Positions 44,595 to 53,750 of a stretch of 64,000 nt of DNA are shown in pieces. The stretch lies in contig NZ_WJBG01000113.1 of NCBI RefSeq assembly GCF_009709555.1, positions 1 to 64,000 on the forward strand, in the 5' to 3' direction. The translations under genes and the position numbers were made by a program. The notes under the pieces are model-generated. The model was not told where the DNA came from. It did not search any database and saw only the letters and a list, made by a program, of their open reading frames with translations. Positions within the stretch are counted from its first letter, which is position 1. Each line of letters opens with the position of its first letter. Origin of the DNA: Streptomyces blattellae (lineage in GTDB: Bacteria > Actinomycetota > Actinomycetes > Streptomycetales > Streptomycetaceae).

Positions 44595-44622
44595 CGATGA
44601 CCTCGAACGATTGCCTGGGGAA

Positions 44623-45888
44623 ATGGAAAGCTTCTCGCTGATCCTCGCGATTGTGGTGGTAACCGCTCTCGCGTTCGATTTCACGAACGGTTTCCACGAC
44701 ACCGCCAACGCGATGGCCACCACCATCTCGACCGGTGCGCTCAAACCCAAGATCGCGGTGGCCATGTCCGCCGTCCTCAACCTCGTCGGCGCCTTCCTCT
44801 CGGTGGAGGTCGCCAACACCATCTCCAAGGGGCTGGTCGACGAGACCGGCATACGTCCCGAGGTCATCTTCGCCGCCCTGGTCGGCGCGATTCTCTGGAA
44901 CCTGCTGACCTGGCTGATCGGCCTCCCCTCCAGCTCCTCGCACGCCCTCATGGGCGGCCTGATCGGCGCCACCGTCGCCTCGGCCGGCGTCGACGCGGTC
45001 CACGGCGACGTGTTCGTCACCAACATCCTGATCCCGGCGATCGCCGCTCCAGTCGTCGCGGGCATCGCCGCGCTGCTCGCCACGCGGCTGTCGTACTCCC
45101 TGGGCTCCCTCGGCAAGAAGGCCGACGGCAAGGCGGCGGCGAAGGGCTACCGCGCCGGTCAGATCGCCTCCGCCGGTCTGGTCTCGCTGGCCCACGGCAC
45201 CAACGACGCGCAGAAGACGATGGGCATCATCACCCTCGCGCTGGTGGCCGGCGACGCCATCGCCCCCGGCTCGAACCCTCCCACCTGGGTGATCCTCTCC
45301 GCGGGCGTGGCCATCGCACTCGGCACCTACCTCGGCGGCTGGCGCATCATCCGCACCATGGGCAAGGGCCTGACCGACCTCCAGCCGCAGCAGGGCTTCG
45401 CCGCCCAGACCAGCGCGGCCACGGTCATCCTGGCCTCCTCCCACATCGGCTTCTCCCTCTCCACCACGCACTCCGTCTCCGGCGCGGTGATGGGCGCGGG
45501 GCTCGGCCGCAAGGGCGGTGTCGTCCGCTGGTCCACCGCCACCCGGATGTTCGTCGCCTGGGGCCTGACGCTGCCGGCGGCGGCCCTGGTCGGCGCCGTC
45601 GCGGAATGGGTGACCGGTTTCGGCAACTGGGGCACCGCCCTGGTCGCCGTCTTCCTGGTCGCCTCCAGCGCCGCGATCTGGCGGCGCTCCCGCCACGAGG
45701 TCGTCGACCACACGAACGTCAACGACACGAGCGTCAGCGACACGACGCAGGAGCCGCCCGGTGTGGTGACGACGGCGATCGCCGCGGTGACCCCGCCGCC
45801 CGCGGGCACCGTGACCGACGAACTGTCGGCCACGCTCCCCGCCCCCGCCCCGGCCTCCGAACCGGCGCCTTCACAGGCCACGCTCTGA
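44623..45888 (+). CDS. pitH2: Low-affinity phosphate transporter (PiT family)
   Basis: A 421-residue membrane protein with about 10 helices that imports metal-phosphate complexes. Both PiT signature repeats are visible: ALAFDFTNGFHDTANAMAT near the N-terminus and LVSLAHGTNDAQKTMGI in the second half, each with its GxxNDxxx-like core. A Pro/Thr/Ala-rich tail of about 70 residues follows. The ATG at 44623 is preceded by GGGG. The small membrane protein gene 31 bp downstream should be in the same operon. It corresponds to pitH2 of S. coelicolor by order (before the cob cluster). Confidence 0.9.
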   Translation: MESFSLILAIVVVTALAFDFTNGFHDTANAMATTISTGALKPKIAVAMSAVLNLVGAFLSVEVANTISKGLVDETGIRPEVIFAALVGAILWNLLTWLIGLPSSSSHALMGGLIGATVASAGVDAVHGDVFVTNILIPAIAAPVVAGIAALLATRLSYSLGSLGKKADGKAAAKGYRAGQIASAGLVSLAHGTNDAQKTMGIITLALVAGDAIAPGSNPPTWVILSAGVAIALGTYLGGWRIIRTMGKGLTDLQPQQGFAAQTSAATVILASSHIGFSLSTTHSVSGAVMGAGLGRKGGVVRWSTATRMFVAWGLTLPAAALVGAVAEWVTGFGNWGTALVAVFLVASSAAIWRRSRHEVVDHTNVNDTSVSDTTQEPPGVVTTAIAAVTPPPAGTVTDELSATLPAPAPASEPAPSQATL

Positions 45889-45919
45889 CCCCCACCCGGT
45901 TTCTCCAGAAAGCAGCAAC

Positions 45920-46141
45920 ATGAAGATCGACTGGGCGGCTCTCGGTTCCGTCTTCGGCGTCAGCCTCGTGGTCACCGTGGCCCTCGTGGCTCTGTTCACC
46001 CTCGGCGTCGCGGGCCTCTCCCGCCGCGAACGCGCCCTGGCCCAGGGCGACTCCGCCGCGCTCGCGGTCACCGGCGCGTACGCCTGCTTCACGGCCTGCG
46101 CGGCCGCGGTGGGCTACGGGATCTATCTGATCATGGCCTGA
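45920..46141 (+). CDS. Small membrane protein co-transcribed with pitH2
   Basis: A 73-residue protein with two hydrophobic helices (about 8-33 and 48-72) joined by a short charged loop (LSRRERALAQGD). It starts 31 bp after pitH2, with AAAG upstream of the ATG, and is followed by a strong terminator, so it ends the operon. The same small gene follows pitH2 in other Streptomyces from memory. Role unknown, perhaps an accessory subunit. Confidence 0.75.
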   Translation: MKIDWAALGSVFGVSLVVTVALVALFTLGVAGLSRRERALAQGDSAALAVTGAYACFTACAAAVGYGIYLIMA

Positions 46142-46158
46142 CGCATCGCGTACGTCTG

Positions 46159-46206
46159 CCCGCCCTGCCCGGACCGCAGCTTCACCCGCGGTCCGGGCAG
46201 GGCGGG
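46159..46206. terminator. Strong bidirectional terminator
   Basis: A perfect 19-bp GC-rich stem (46159-46177 with 46188-46206) and a 10-nt loop, 17 bp after the pitH2 operon. The stop codon of the converging trypsin-STAND gene (46182) lies inside the loop, so both transcripts end here. Confidence 0.85.
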
Positions 46207-49200
46207 TCCTTCTCTGCGGCCGGGGGGATGTCGAGGGTGTTCAGGAGGTTGTCCCATACGCCGGGGAGGCGGGCGGGAAGTGGCTCGCAGAGGTCGTCGG
46301 CGGTGGCACGTCCGGTGAGGAAGTCCAGGTCGTAGGTGACGGAGCCCAGGCCTGTCTCGGCGTGGAGAAAGTGACCGTCGAACAGCCACACCTTCACGTG
46401 GTCGAAGGCGTAGGCGTGGAGTTTGACCGGCTCGCCGTTGCCGTTGCCGTTGCCGTTGTCGTTCCAGAGCTCGTCCTCGTCCTCCGGCGTCGTCAGCACG
46501 AGATGGCCGTCACCGCCGTAGGCCCGCACCTCGCCGGCCCCGGGGGCGAGGAGGGTGGGCTTCCGCTCTCCGGGCCGCCATACGAAGACCCCGCTCCCGG
46601 TGGCCACCGCGACAGACCGGCCGTCGGGCCTGAACACCGCCGACCTCGCGTCGCCGAGGTGTGGAAACGCGCATCCGTCGACCTTGGCCGCCGAGCTGTC
46701 GCCCTTCAGCCGCCAGAGCTCCGCGTCCCCGTCCGCTCTCAGGACCAGGAACTCCCCGGGCGCGTGCGGACGGCCCACAGCCGTGACGCACGCGCGGTCT
46801 CCCGGCGCCTCGTCCCGCGCGCACCCCACCTCGTCCAGCCGGTCGAGTTCTCCCGTCGCTCCGTCGAGGTGCGCCAGCCCTCTGCCGTCGAGCAGCAAGA
46901 AGTCCCCGTGCCCGAACCGTCGTACGGATTCCATTTCCTGATCCGTGTCGGAGGCACTTGAGCCATCCTTCGCGGCGGACGGCGACTCGTCGTTCAAGCG
47001 CCGAAAACCGTCCGTCGTACGCAGCTCCCAGGCCACGGTGCCCCAGGCAACGAAGCTCCGCCCGTCCTCACTGACCTCGATCTCGGTGAAAGAGGTGTCC
47101 CTGTCGACTTCATGTCGCCTGGGGCCACGTCCCCGTCCATCCAGCACGACCTCGGAGTCGACCACCTCCTGGAAAGTGCTCTCGCCCTGGTCCACATAGA
47201 TCTTGGTCAAGGCGACGAGCATGTCGTGCCCCGCCACCCGGTCCATGTCCGCTACGTCGACAGCCCCTCCCACACCGATCGGGTACGAGGACTCGGCAGT
47301 CATCCGCAGCGACAGGACGTCCCGCCCCAGGGCCGCGTAGGCGACGAGTCCCTTGTCCGTCCGGGTCATGACCATGTCTCCTCCGCGACGGGCGACGTCC
47401 CCGGGCATGACCACGGCGTATCGACGCCCGGACGCCAAGTCCTGCAGAACCCCCCAGACGCCGTCCGGGCCTGCGGACCCGCCCTCGGAGATGCCGCCCG
47501 CATACAGAAACCGGCCGGTGGCATCCGTGTCGAAGGGCTCCGACCACCGCCCCTTGTTCTCTTGCTGCTTCCCGGCCGGCAGTTGCCACCGCCAGAACCG
47601 CTCGTTCCCCTGCTTCCAGGCGAACGCCCTGCCCCCGGCGGCGAACTGCACGGCTTTCCGGTCCCGCGGTCCGTGCTCGATCTCCCCCGTCGACAGCTTC
47701 ATCGAACGGGCTGTGTACCTTGCCTCCGAACCCTCCGTATAGGTCAGCACGGTCAAGTGACCGGGCTGACCGGACCGCAGGGCGAGTTCGCTCAAGCACT
47801 CACCGGGTTGAACCAGCCTTTCGGGCACCACTGTCCCCCCGTCCCTCGCCGGCTGCCGGTCGACCTTCATGACATACACCCAAGGACGCAGGGTTTCACC
47901 GACGCAGTACTCGTCGCTCGAACTCACCGCATGCACGAGTCGGCGAGCGTCACTGGAGAAGTCCAACGTCACCGTGGTGTCGGCCTTGCCGTCCGGATGC
48001 CATCGCAGCGACCGGGGCTTCGCCTCGGGCACTCCTCCGTCGAGTTCCCACACCCGCACCTCACCGTGCGCCGCCGCAGCCGCGGCCCGCTTCCCGTCGT
48101 CGCTGACGGCCACCGAGTTCATCGAGGGCGGGGCCCCGGGCAGCGGCCAGCGCTTCGGGTTCCCGCGCGCCAGCCCGGTGATCGCGTACGCCTCTGTTCC
48201 CTTCAGAACAATCATCACCCGCCCGTCCGCCGAAGCGGCGACGTCGGTCACCTTGCCCGCCGGAAGAACGCGGTGTGCGGAGGCGAGTGAGGTCAGGGGC
48301 CAGGCGTGTCGCATCAAGGCCGCCTCGCTCTCCGGGAGTTCACTCGTGCGGTGGGCCGCGGCGGCCAGCAGTGCCGCGCCCACGGGGTCCTCGACCGCAC
48401 GGTCCGCGGCGTACTCGGCGAGTTGCTGGGCGGCTCTGTCCTTCTCCCCCTGCCCTTGGTCGCGCATCAGACCCCACAGGCCGTAGCCCAACAGCCCGGC
48501 CAGCACCGCCAGGCAGGCCACCAGCGCCACACCCGTGCGGCTTCTGCGCACCGACCGTCTCTGGCGGTATCTGCTCAGACGGATGAACGCCGTCTCGGCC
48601 GCGGAGAGTTCGTCGGGCCGCAGCACCGCCGAGCTCTTCGCGGTCGTCAACTCCTGCCCCCGCAGCAGCAGATCGTCGTGACGTCCGCCGTCCTCCCACT
48701 CCCGCAGCCGGCCTCGCAGCTTCTCGTGCCACGCCAGGAACGTCCGCGACTCGTCCAGCCAGCGTCGCAGGGCCGGCCATTGGCGGACCAACGCCTCGTG
48801 CGCCAGCGCGACCGTCTCCTTCCCCGAACTGTCCCGCGAGATGACCAGCAGGCGGGTGGCTGCCAGCGCCTGGGCCGCCGTGCGGAGTTCCGGGGGGAGC
48901 TGGTCGAAGGCGCGGGCCACCCGCGCGTACTCCTTGTCCCTCACCGGGCGGGCGAGTCGTTCGAAGAGGCGGCGGGCCGTTGGCTCGTCCGGCCCGTCCG
49001 GGGGCTTGCAGACCTGGGCCAGTTGGTGGTCGGCGTAGCGGGACAGGGCGCCTTCGACGCCGCCGATCTCCCGGTACGCGGCGTGGGTGAGCCGGCCGTG
49101 CTCCCGGCGGTCCCAGAGTTCGGCGAGGGTGAACTCCAGCAGGGGCAGCGCTCCGGGTTCGGCGCCGGCGTCGGCCACGAGCAGTTCCGGCAGGCCGGGC

Positions 49201-50489
49201 TCGAACTCCACGCCCGGGACCGCGTCGACGGGGCAGCGCACCACCTGGTCCAGTTGGGCGGGGGTCATCGGCGCGACCATCTGGACCGTGCCGCTGAGCG
49301 CCTCGGCCCGGCCGCCCGTCACCAGTTCCTCCAGCGACGCCGAGCGCAGGGTGGCCAGGACCCGGAGGCGGCGGCCTGCCGGATGGGCCGCCCGCGCCAT
49401 CGGCAGCAGTACGTCGAGCAGGGCGCGGGCGTCGGCCGGGCGAGCCCCGACCGTCTCCTCGAACTGGTCGAGCAGGATGACATGGCCCGCCGTACCGGCC
49501 TCTTCGAGGATGCGCGCGCCGAGCAGCACAGCCGCTTCCCGGTCGGCGCCCAGTTGCCGGGCGAGTTCCCGTGCCGGTGGGAACTGTGCGCCCAGCGCCT
49601 CCGCCAGCGTCCGTACCGGGTCCGTGTCCGGCTGGCCCGCGAAGTCCGTCACGGTGTGGCCGGACGCGCGGAGCAACGGGAGTACGCCCGCTCGTACCAG
49701 TGAGGACTTGCCCACCCCCGACGCTCCCGCGACCGGCACGAAAGGGTGCTCCAGGAGTGCCCCGGCGATGCGTTCGCTGTCCGCGCGGCGGGCGAAGAAG
49801 ACGGACGCGTCCTGTTCTCGGAAGGATTCCAGGCCGCGGAAGGGGGACGGGCAGCGGGCCGGGTCCAGGCCCAGGAGCAGGGCGGTGGGGATGAGGTACG
49901 CCGTCGTCGCGCCCGTTCCGGTGTCCGCGGCCACCGTCATGCCGACGACCCCGCCCTGCTCCGTGTCCCAGACCGGGGCGCCGCTGAAGCCCCGCCCGAT
50001 CACCGGCCCGCGCGGGGACGGGCGCGGTTCCATGGAGGTCCAGCCCTTGCCCACGGGCGCACGGAGCCGGCCGTCCACCCACACGCCGTGCTCGTCGGTC
50101 CGGAGCGGGAAGCCCAGGATTCGGAACGCGTGGTCCCAGACCGCCGTACCGCCCGCGAAGCGCACCGCCGTGGTGCCGGGCACCGTCGCCTCCAGTGCCA
50201 GCAGCGCCATGTCGCCGCCGCCGTCGGGCGCGACCGGGCGCCAGTGCGTGACCGTCGCCGTCAGGCGGGGCGAGGGCGGGGTCAGGAGGGGGAAGTCGAC
50301 GGTCAGCGGGGAGGCGGGAGGTGTTCGGTCGGTGTCGGGTACGCCCAGCGCGGCCGCCACCACGTGCGCGCAGGTGCAGAGGGTCCCCTCGGCGATGAGG
50401 AAGCCGCTGCCGGCGACCTGGCCGTCGGCGGTCCAGAAGCGCGCGATGGCGCCCGGGAGTTCGTCGTCAGGAGCGGTCGTCATCGTCAC
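46182..50489 (-). CDS. Trypsin-like protease fused to nSTAND NTPase and beta-propeller
   Basis: A 1435-residue multidomain sensor. Residues 1-205 form a trypsin-like domain with His42 (CTCAHVV), Asp93 (GGGDMALLAL) and Ser169 (GRGFSGAPVW). Residues about 215-600 are an nSTAND1-type NTPase with P-loop GASGVGKSS (255-263) and Walker B VILLDQFEE (338-345), followed by winged-helix-like segments. One membrane helix (about 650-672) precedes a long WD40-like propeller region to the end. The architecture matches trypsin-STAND conflict proteins: the propeller senses, the NTPase oligomerises, the protease is the effector. The Trypco1 gene overlaps its start by 23 bp. Alternative: an endogenous signalling protease. 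Confidence 0.85.
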   Translation of the reverse strand: MTMTTAPDDELPGAIARFWTADGQVAGSGFLIAEGTLCTCAHVVAAALGVPDTDRTPPASPLTVDFPLLTPPSPRLTATVTHWRPVAPDGGGDMALLALEATVPGTTAVRFAGGTAVWDHAFRILGFPLRTDEHGVWVDGRLRAPVGKGWTSMEPRPSPRGPVIGRGFSGAPVWDTEQGGVVGMTVAADTGTGATTAYLIPTALLLGLDPARCPSPFRGLESFREQDASVFFARRADSERIAGALLEHPFVPVAGASGVGKSSLVRAGVLPLLRASGHTVTDFAGQPDTDPVRTLAEALGAQFPPARELARQLGADREAAVLLGARILEEAGTAGHVILLDQFEETVGARPADARALLDVLLPMARAAHPAGRRLRVLATLRSASLEELVTGGRAEALSGTVQMVAPMTPAQLDQVVRCPVDAVPGVEFEPGLPELLVADAGAEPGALPLLEFTLAELWDRREHGRLTHAAYREIGGVEGALSRYADHQLAQVCKPPDGPDEPTARRLFERLARPVRDKEYARVARAFDQLPPELRTAAQALAATRLLVISRDSSGKETVALAHEALVRQWPALRRWLDESRTFLAWHEKLRGRLREWEDGGRHDDLLLRGQELTTAKSSAVLRPDELSAAETAFIRLSRYRQRRSVRRSRTGVALVACLAVLAGLLGYGLWGLMRDQGQGEKDRAAQQLAEYAADRAVEDPVGAALLAAAAHRTSELPESEAALMRHAWPLTSLASAHRVLPAGKVTDVAASADGRVMIVLKGTEAYAITGLARGNPKRWPLPGAPPSMNSVAVSDDGKRAAAAAAHGEVRVWELDGGVPEAKPRSLRWHPDGKADTTVTLDFSSDARRLVHAVSSSDEYCVGETLRPWVYVMKVDRQPARDGGTVVPERLVQPGECLSELALRSGQPGHLTVLTYTEGSEARYTARSMKLSTGEIEHGPRDRKAVQFAAGGRAFAWKQGNERFWRWQLPAGKQQENKGRWSEPFDTDATGRFLYAGGISEGGSAGPDGVWGVLQDLASGRRYAVVMPGDVARRGGDMVMTRTDKGLVAYAALGRDVLSLRMTAESSYPIGVGGAVDVADMDRVAGHDMLVALTKIYVDQGESTFQEVVDSEVVLDGRGRGPRRHEVDRDTSFTEIEVSEDGRSFVAWGTVAWELRTTDGFRRLNDESPSAAKDGSSASDTDQEMESVRRFGHGDFLLLDGRGLAHLDGATGELDRLDEVGCARDEAPGDRACVTAVGRPHAPGEFLVLRADGDAELWRLKGDSSAAKVDGCAFPHLGDARSAVFRPDGRSVAVATGSGVFVWRPGERKPTLLAPGAGEVRAYGGDGHLVLTTPEDEDELWNDNGNGNGNGEPVKLHAYAFDHVKVWLFDGHFLHAETGLGSVTYDLDFLTGRATADDLCEPLPARLPGVWDNLLNTLDIPPAAEKDPPCPDRG

Positions 50490-50829
50490 GCTGTACCGGA
50501 ATGGCCGCGTTGTCCTGTGCCGACCAGCGCATGGTCACCGTGAAGTGGGCCTCCGTGGATCCCTTCGCCACCACGACGCCCGCCTCGGCGCTGAGCGTGA
50601 TGCCGAACTCGACGGTCACCTCCGCGGGCGGCCTCGCCAGGCTTCTGGCATCGTCCACGACCGCGCCGAGCGCGGGGCGCACCCGGCCGAGTGCCTGCTG
50701 GAGGGTTTCGGCGGCACCGGCCACCACGCCCCCGCGCGAGACGCGCTGGACTCCGGCCGGGCCGTCGCCGGCCACCTCCAGAAGCACGATCTGCCCGTCG
50801 TCCAGCAGCATCTCGCCCACGTACGCCAC
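50467..50829 (-). CDS. Trypsin-co-occurring (Trypco1, CU044_2847-type) protein
   Basis: A 120-residue protein with the family pattern: an opening beta-rich part (GQIVLLEVAGDG), a helix (AAETLQQALGRVRPALGAVVDDARSL) and a closing VTVEFGITLSAEAGVVVAKGSTEAHFTVTMRW. From memory this is the CU044_2847 or Trypco1 family, which nearly always neighbours trypsin-like or STAND effector genes and is proposed to hold or tag the protease. GTG at 50829 with GGAGGGG upstream. Its stop lies inside the STAND gene start, so translation is coupled. Confidence 0.8.
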   Translation of the reverse strand: MAYVGEMLLDDGQIVLLEVAGDGPAGVQRVSRGGVVAGAAETLQQALGRVRPALGAVVDDARSLARPPAEVTVEFGITLSAEAGVVVAKGSTEAHFTVTMRWSAQDNAAIPVQRDDDDRS

Positions 50830-51039
50830 CCTGCGTCCCCTCCCGCGCCCGTTGTACCCCGTATGAGGCATAGGAGTTATTGCAGGGGTCACCGTGCGTG
50901 ATCACAAGCGGGATCAGGAATTGTCGCCCGGCAGAGGGGAATTCACGGCGAGCGGCCCTACGCGGACAGCCTGCCGTGCTAGCGGTGTGGAACTCGGCAC
51001 ACTCCCCCTTCGCAGGTCAACGGCAAGTTGACGGCCCTT

Positions 51040-51170
51040 CCAACCCCGTGGTGGACTGCCGGAGCCATGTACGGCGGCAGGAGAGGAAGCCGGTGTGAAT
51101 CCGGCGCGGTCCCGCCACTGTCACCGGGGTAGCAGACCCCGGGAGCCAGGAACTCTCACCGCCGGTCTCG
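51040..51170 (+). ncRNA. Cobalamin riboswitch
   Basis: Core elements in order: aggagaggaagccggtgtg, aatccggcgcggtcccgcca and ctgt (51080-51121), then a GC stem (accggggtagcagaccccgg) and the B12 box agccaggaactct (51144-51156). These match the conserved AdoCbl aptamer. It lies 107 bp before cobD and should repress the cob operon when adenosylcobalamin is bound, by blocking translation or ending transcription. A small hairpin (tcaac-ggcaa-gttga, 51017-51031) precedes it. The rest of the 50830-51276 gap holds only divergent promoter DNA. Ends are approximate. Confidence 0.92.
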
Positions 51171-51276
51171 TCGAACCAGGGCGTGGACACCCTGAGTGAG
51201 GACATATCGCGATGCCCGGCTGCCGTTCGAGGTGCAGTACCAGGTCCCCGTCTGACCCCGCGGTCGGCTGAGCTTC

Positions 51277-52218
51277 ATGCGTGCCGATCGCGTCTTCGCG
51301 TACGGCGCCGCCGCCGGACTCCTCGGCGACGTGCTGCTCGGCGATCCGCGCCGGGGGCATCCGGTCGCCGCGTTCGGGCGGGCCGCCGGGGCCGTGGAAC
51401 AGGCGTTGTGGCGCGACCATCGGGGGTGGGGCGCGCTGCACACCGCCGTGTGCGCCGGTGGCGCCGTCGCGCTTGGTGCCGTCGCCGCTCGTGTCGCACG
51501 TACGTCCCCCGCCGCCTCCGCCGCCCTGACCGGCGTCGCCACCTGGGCGGTCGTCGGGGGGACTTCGCTCGCCCGGGAGGCCCGGGTCATCGGGCGTGCC
51601 CTGGAAGCGGGGGACGTGGAGGGGGCGCGGGCGCGGCTGCCGCATCTGTGTGGGCGGGATCCGCAGGCGCTCGACGCGGACGGGATCGCGCGGGCGGTCG
51701 TGGAGTCCGTCGCCGAGAACACCTCCGACGCGGTGGTGGGAGCGCTGGTGTGGGGCGCCGTGGCCGGCGTTCCCGGGCTCGTCGGGTTCCGGGCCGTGAA
51801 CACGCTCGACGCCATGGTGGGGCACACATCGCCCAGGTACCAGCGCTACGGGTGGGCTTCGGCACGGCTCGACGACGTGGCGGGGTGGCCGGGATCGCGG
51901 CTGACCGCCGTACTGGCCGCCGTCGCCGGCGGTGACCCCCGCGGGGCCGTACGAGCCTGGCGTGCCGATGCCGCCAAGCACCCGAGCCCCAACGCCGGGC
52001 CCGTGGAGGCCTCGTTCGCGGGGGCGCTGGGGGTGCGGCTGGGCGGGACTTTGTCGTACGGCGGACGGATCGAGCACCGGCCCGTGCTGAACGGGGCCGG
52101 GCGGACCGTCGGCACCCAGGACATCGAAGAGGCCGTACGGCTGTCCAGGCGCGTGGGCTGGCTCGCGCTCGGCGTCTGTGTCGCCGCGCGCCACATCGTG
52201 AAGGGGCGTATGTCATGA
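51277..52218 (+). CDS. cobD: Adenosylcobinamide-phosphate synthase
   Basis: A 313-residue membrane protein of the CobD/CbiB family that attaches aminopropanol (or its phosphate) to adenosylcobyric acid. It has several hydrophobic helices, the N-terminal GDVLLGDPRRGHPVAAFGR motif, ARAVVESVAENTSDAVVGAL and the conserved FRAVNTLDAMVGHTSPRYQRYGWASARLDD loop. It is the first gene after the B12 riboswitch, and its stop overlaps cobQ by 4 bp (ATGA). Confidence 0.94.
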   Translation: MRADRVFAYGAAAGLLGDVLLGDPRRGHPVAAFGRAAGAVEQALWRDHRGWGALHTAVCAGGAVALGAVAARVARTSPAASAALTGVATWAVVGGTSLAREARVIGRALEAGDVEGARARLPHLCGRDPQALDADGIARAVVESVAENTSDAVVGALVWGAVAGVPGLVGFRAVNTLDAMVGHTSPRYQRYGWASARLDDVAGWPGSRLTAVLAAVAGGDPRGAVRAWRADAAKHPSPNAGPVEASFAGALGVRLGGTLSYGGRIEHRPVLNGAGRTVGTQDIEEAVRLSRRVGWLALGVCVAARHIVKGRMS

Positions 52219-53750
52219 CAGGCGGTGGTCTCCTCGTCGCCGGCACCACCTCCGACGCCGGCAAGAGCGTCGTCACCGCCGGGATCTGCCGGTGGCTGGT
52301 GCGGCAGGGGGTCAAGGTCGCGCCGTTCAAGGCGCAGAACATGTCGCTGAACTCGTTCGTCACAAGAGAAGGCGCCGAGATCGGGCGGGCGCAGGCCATG
52401 CAGGCGCAGGCCTGCCGCGTCGAGCCGACCGCGCTCATGAATCCCGTGCTGCTCAAGCCCGGTGGCGAACAGAGCAGTCAGGTCGTGCTGCTCGGGAAGC
52501 CGGTGGGCGAGCTGAGCGCGCGCGGCTACCACGGCGGACGGCAGCAGAGGCTGCTGGGTACGGTACTGGACTGTCTGGCCGAGTTGCGGGGCACGTATGA
52601 CACGGTGATCTGCGAGGGGGCTGGGAGCCCGGCTGAGATCAACCTCAGGCGGACCGACATCGTCAACATGGGCATCGCACGCAATGCGCGGCTGCCCGTG
52701 CTGGTGGTGGGTGACATCGACCGCGGTGGCGTCTTCGCGTCCTTCTTCGGGACCGTCGCCCTCCTCTCCCCCCAGGACCAGGAACTCGTCGCCGGGTTCC
52801 TCGTCAACAAGTTCCGCGGCGACGTCTCGCTGCTCGAACCCGGGCTCGACATGCTGCACGGCCTCACCGGGCGGCGGACGTACGGCGTGCTGCCCTTCCG
52901 GCACGGGCTCGGCATCGACGAGGAGGACGGACTGCGCGTCTCCCTGCGGGGGGCGGTGAGGGAGTCCACGGTCTCCGCTCCCGTCGGCGAGGACGTGCTG
53001 CGGGTCGCCGTCTGCGCGATCCCCCTCATGTCCAACTTCACCGACGTCGACGCCCTGGCCGCCGAACCCGGTGTCGTCGTGCGGTTCGTGGACCGGCCGG
53101 AGGAGCTGGCGGACGCGGATCTGGTCGTCATCCCGGGCACGCGGGGAACCGTGCGCGCGCTGGAGTGGCTGCGGGAGCGGGGCCTCGCGGAGGCCCTGGT
53201 GCGCAGGGCGTCCGAGCAGCGGCCCATCCTCGGCATCTGCGGTGGCTTCCAGGTCCTCGGCGAGTACATCGAGGACGAGGTGGAGAGCCGGCGCGGGCAT
53301 GTCGAGGGCCTGGGCGTGCTGCCCGTCCGCGTGCGGTTCGCGCGGGAGAAGACCCTCACCCGGCCCGTCGGTGAGGCTCTGGGCGAGCGCGTCGAGGGGT
53401 ACGAGATCCATCACGGGCTCGCCGAGATCGCAGGCGGCGAAGCGTTCATCTCTGATGACAGAGGACACAGCCTGGACGGCTGCCGGGTCGGGCAGACCTG
53501 GGGCACGCACTGGCACGGCTCGCTGGAGTCGGACGGTTTCCGGCGGGCGTTCCTGCGCGAGGTGGCCGGCGCCGCGGGCCGCCGCTTCGTGCCGGCCCCC
53601 GACACGTCGTTCGGCGCGCTGCGCGAGGAGCAGCTCGACCGGCTCGGCGATCTGATCGAACAGCACGCGGACACGGACGCGCTCTGGCGGCTCATCGAGT
53701 CGGGCGCGACGCAAGGACTGCCTTTCATTCCACCGGGAGCGCCCGCATGA
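52215..53750 (+). CDS. cobQ: Cobyric acid synthase
   Basis: A 511-residue glutamine-dependent amidase that amidates four side chains of adenosylcobyrinic a,c-diamide. The N-terminal domain has the P-loop-like GTTSDAGKSVVTAG and APFKAQNMSLNSFVT; the C-terminal glutaminase domain has Cys342 in GICGGFQVLG and His in GYEIHHGL. Normal length. It overlaps cobD upstream and cobN downstream by 4 bp each. Confidence 0.95.
   Translation: MTGGGLLVAGTTSDAGKSVVTAGICRWLVRQGVKVAPFKAQNMSLNSFVTREGAEIGRAQAMQAQACRVEPTALMNPVLLKPGGEQSSQVVLLGKPVGELSARGYHGGRQQRLLGTVLDCLAELRGTYDTVICEGAGSPAEINLRRTDIVNMGIARNARLPVLVVGDIDRGGVFASFFGTVALLSPQDQELVAGFLVNKFRGDVSLLEPGLDMLHGLTGRRTYGVLPFRHGLGIDEEDGLRVSLRGAVRESTVSAPVGEDVLRVAVCAIPLMSNFTDVDALAAEPGVVVRFVDRPEELADADLVVIPGTRGTVRALEWLRERGLAEALVRRASEQRPILGICGGFQVLGEYIEDEVESRRGHVEGLGVLPVRVRFAREKTLTRPVGEALGERVEGYEIHHGLAEIAGGEAFISDDRGHSLDGCRVGQTWGTHWHGSLESDGFRRAFLREVAGAAGRRFVPAPDTSFGALREEQLDRLGDLIEQHADTDALWRLIESGATQGLPFIPPGAPA

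Noticed and set aside
42334..44622. Long upstream extension of the pitH2 frame
   Set aside because: It runs antisense through a hydrolase and an aldolase gene; a PHO box and the family-type start (MESFSL) place the real start at 44623.
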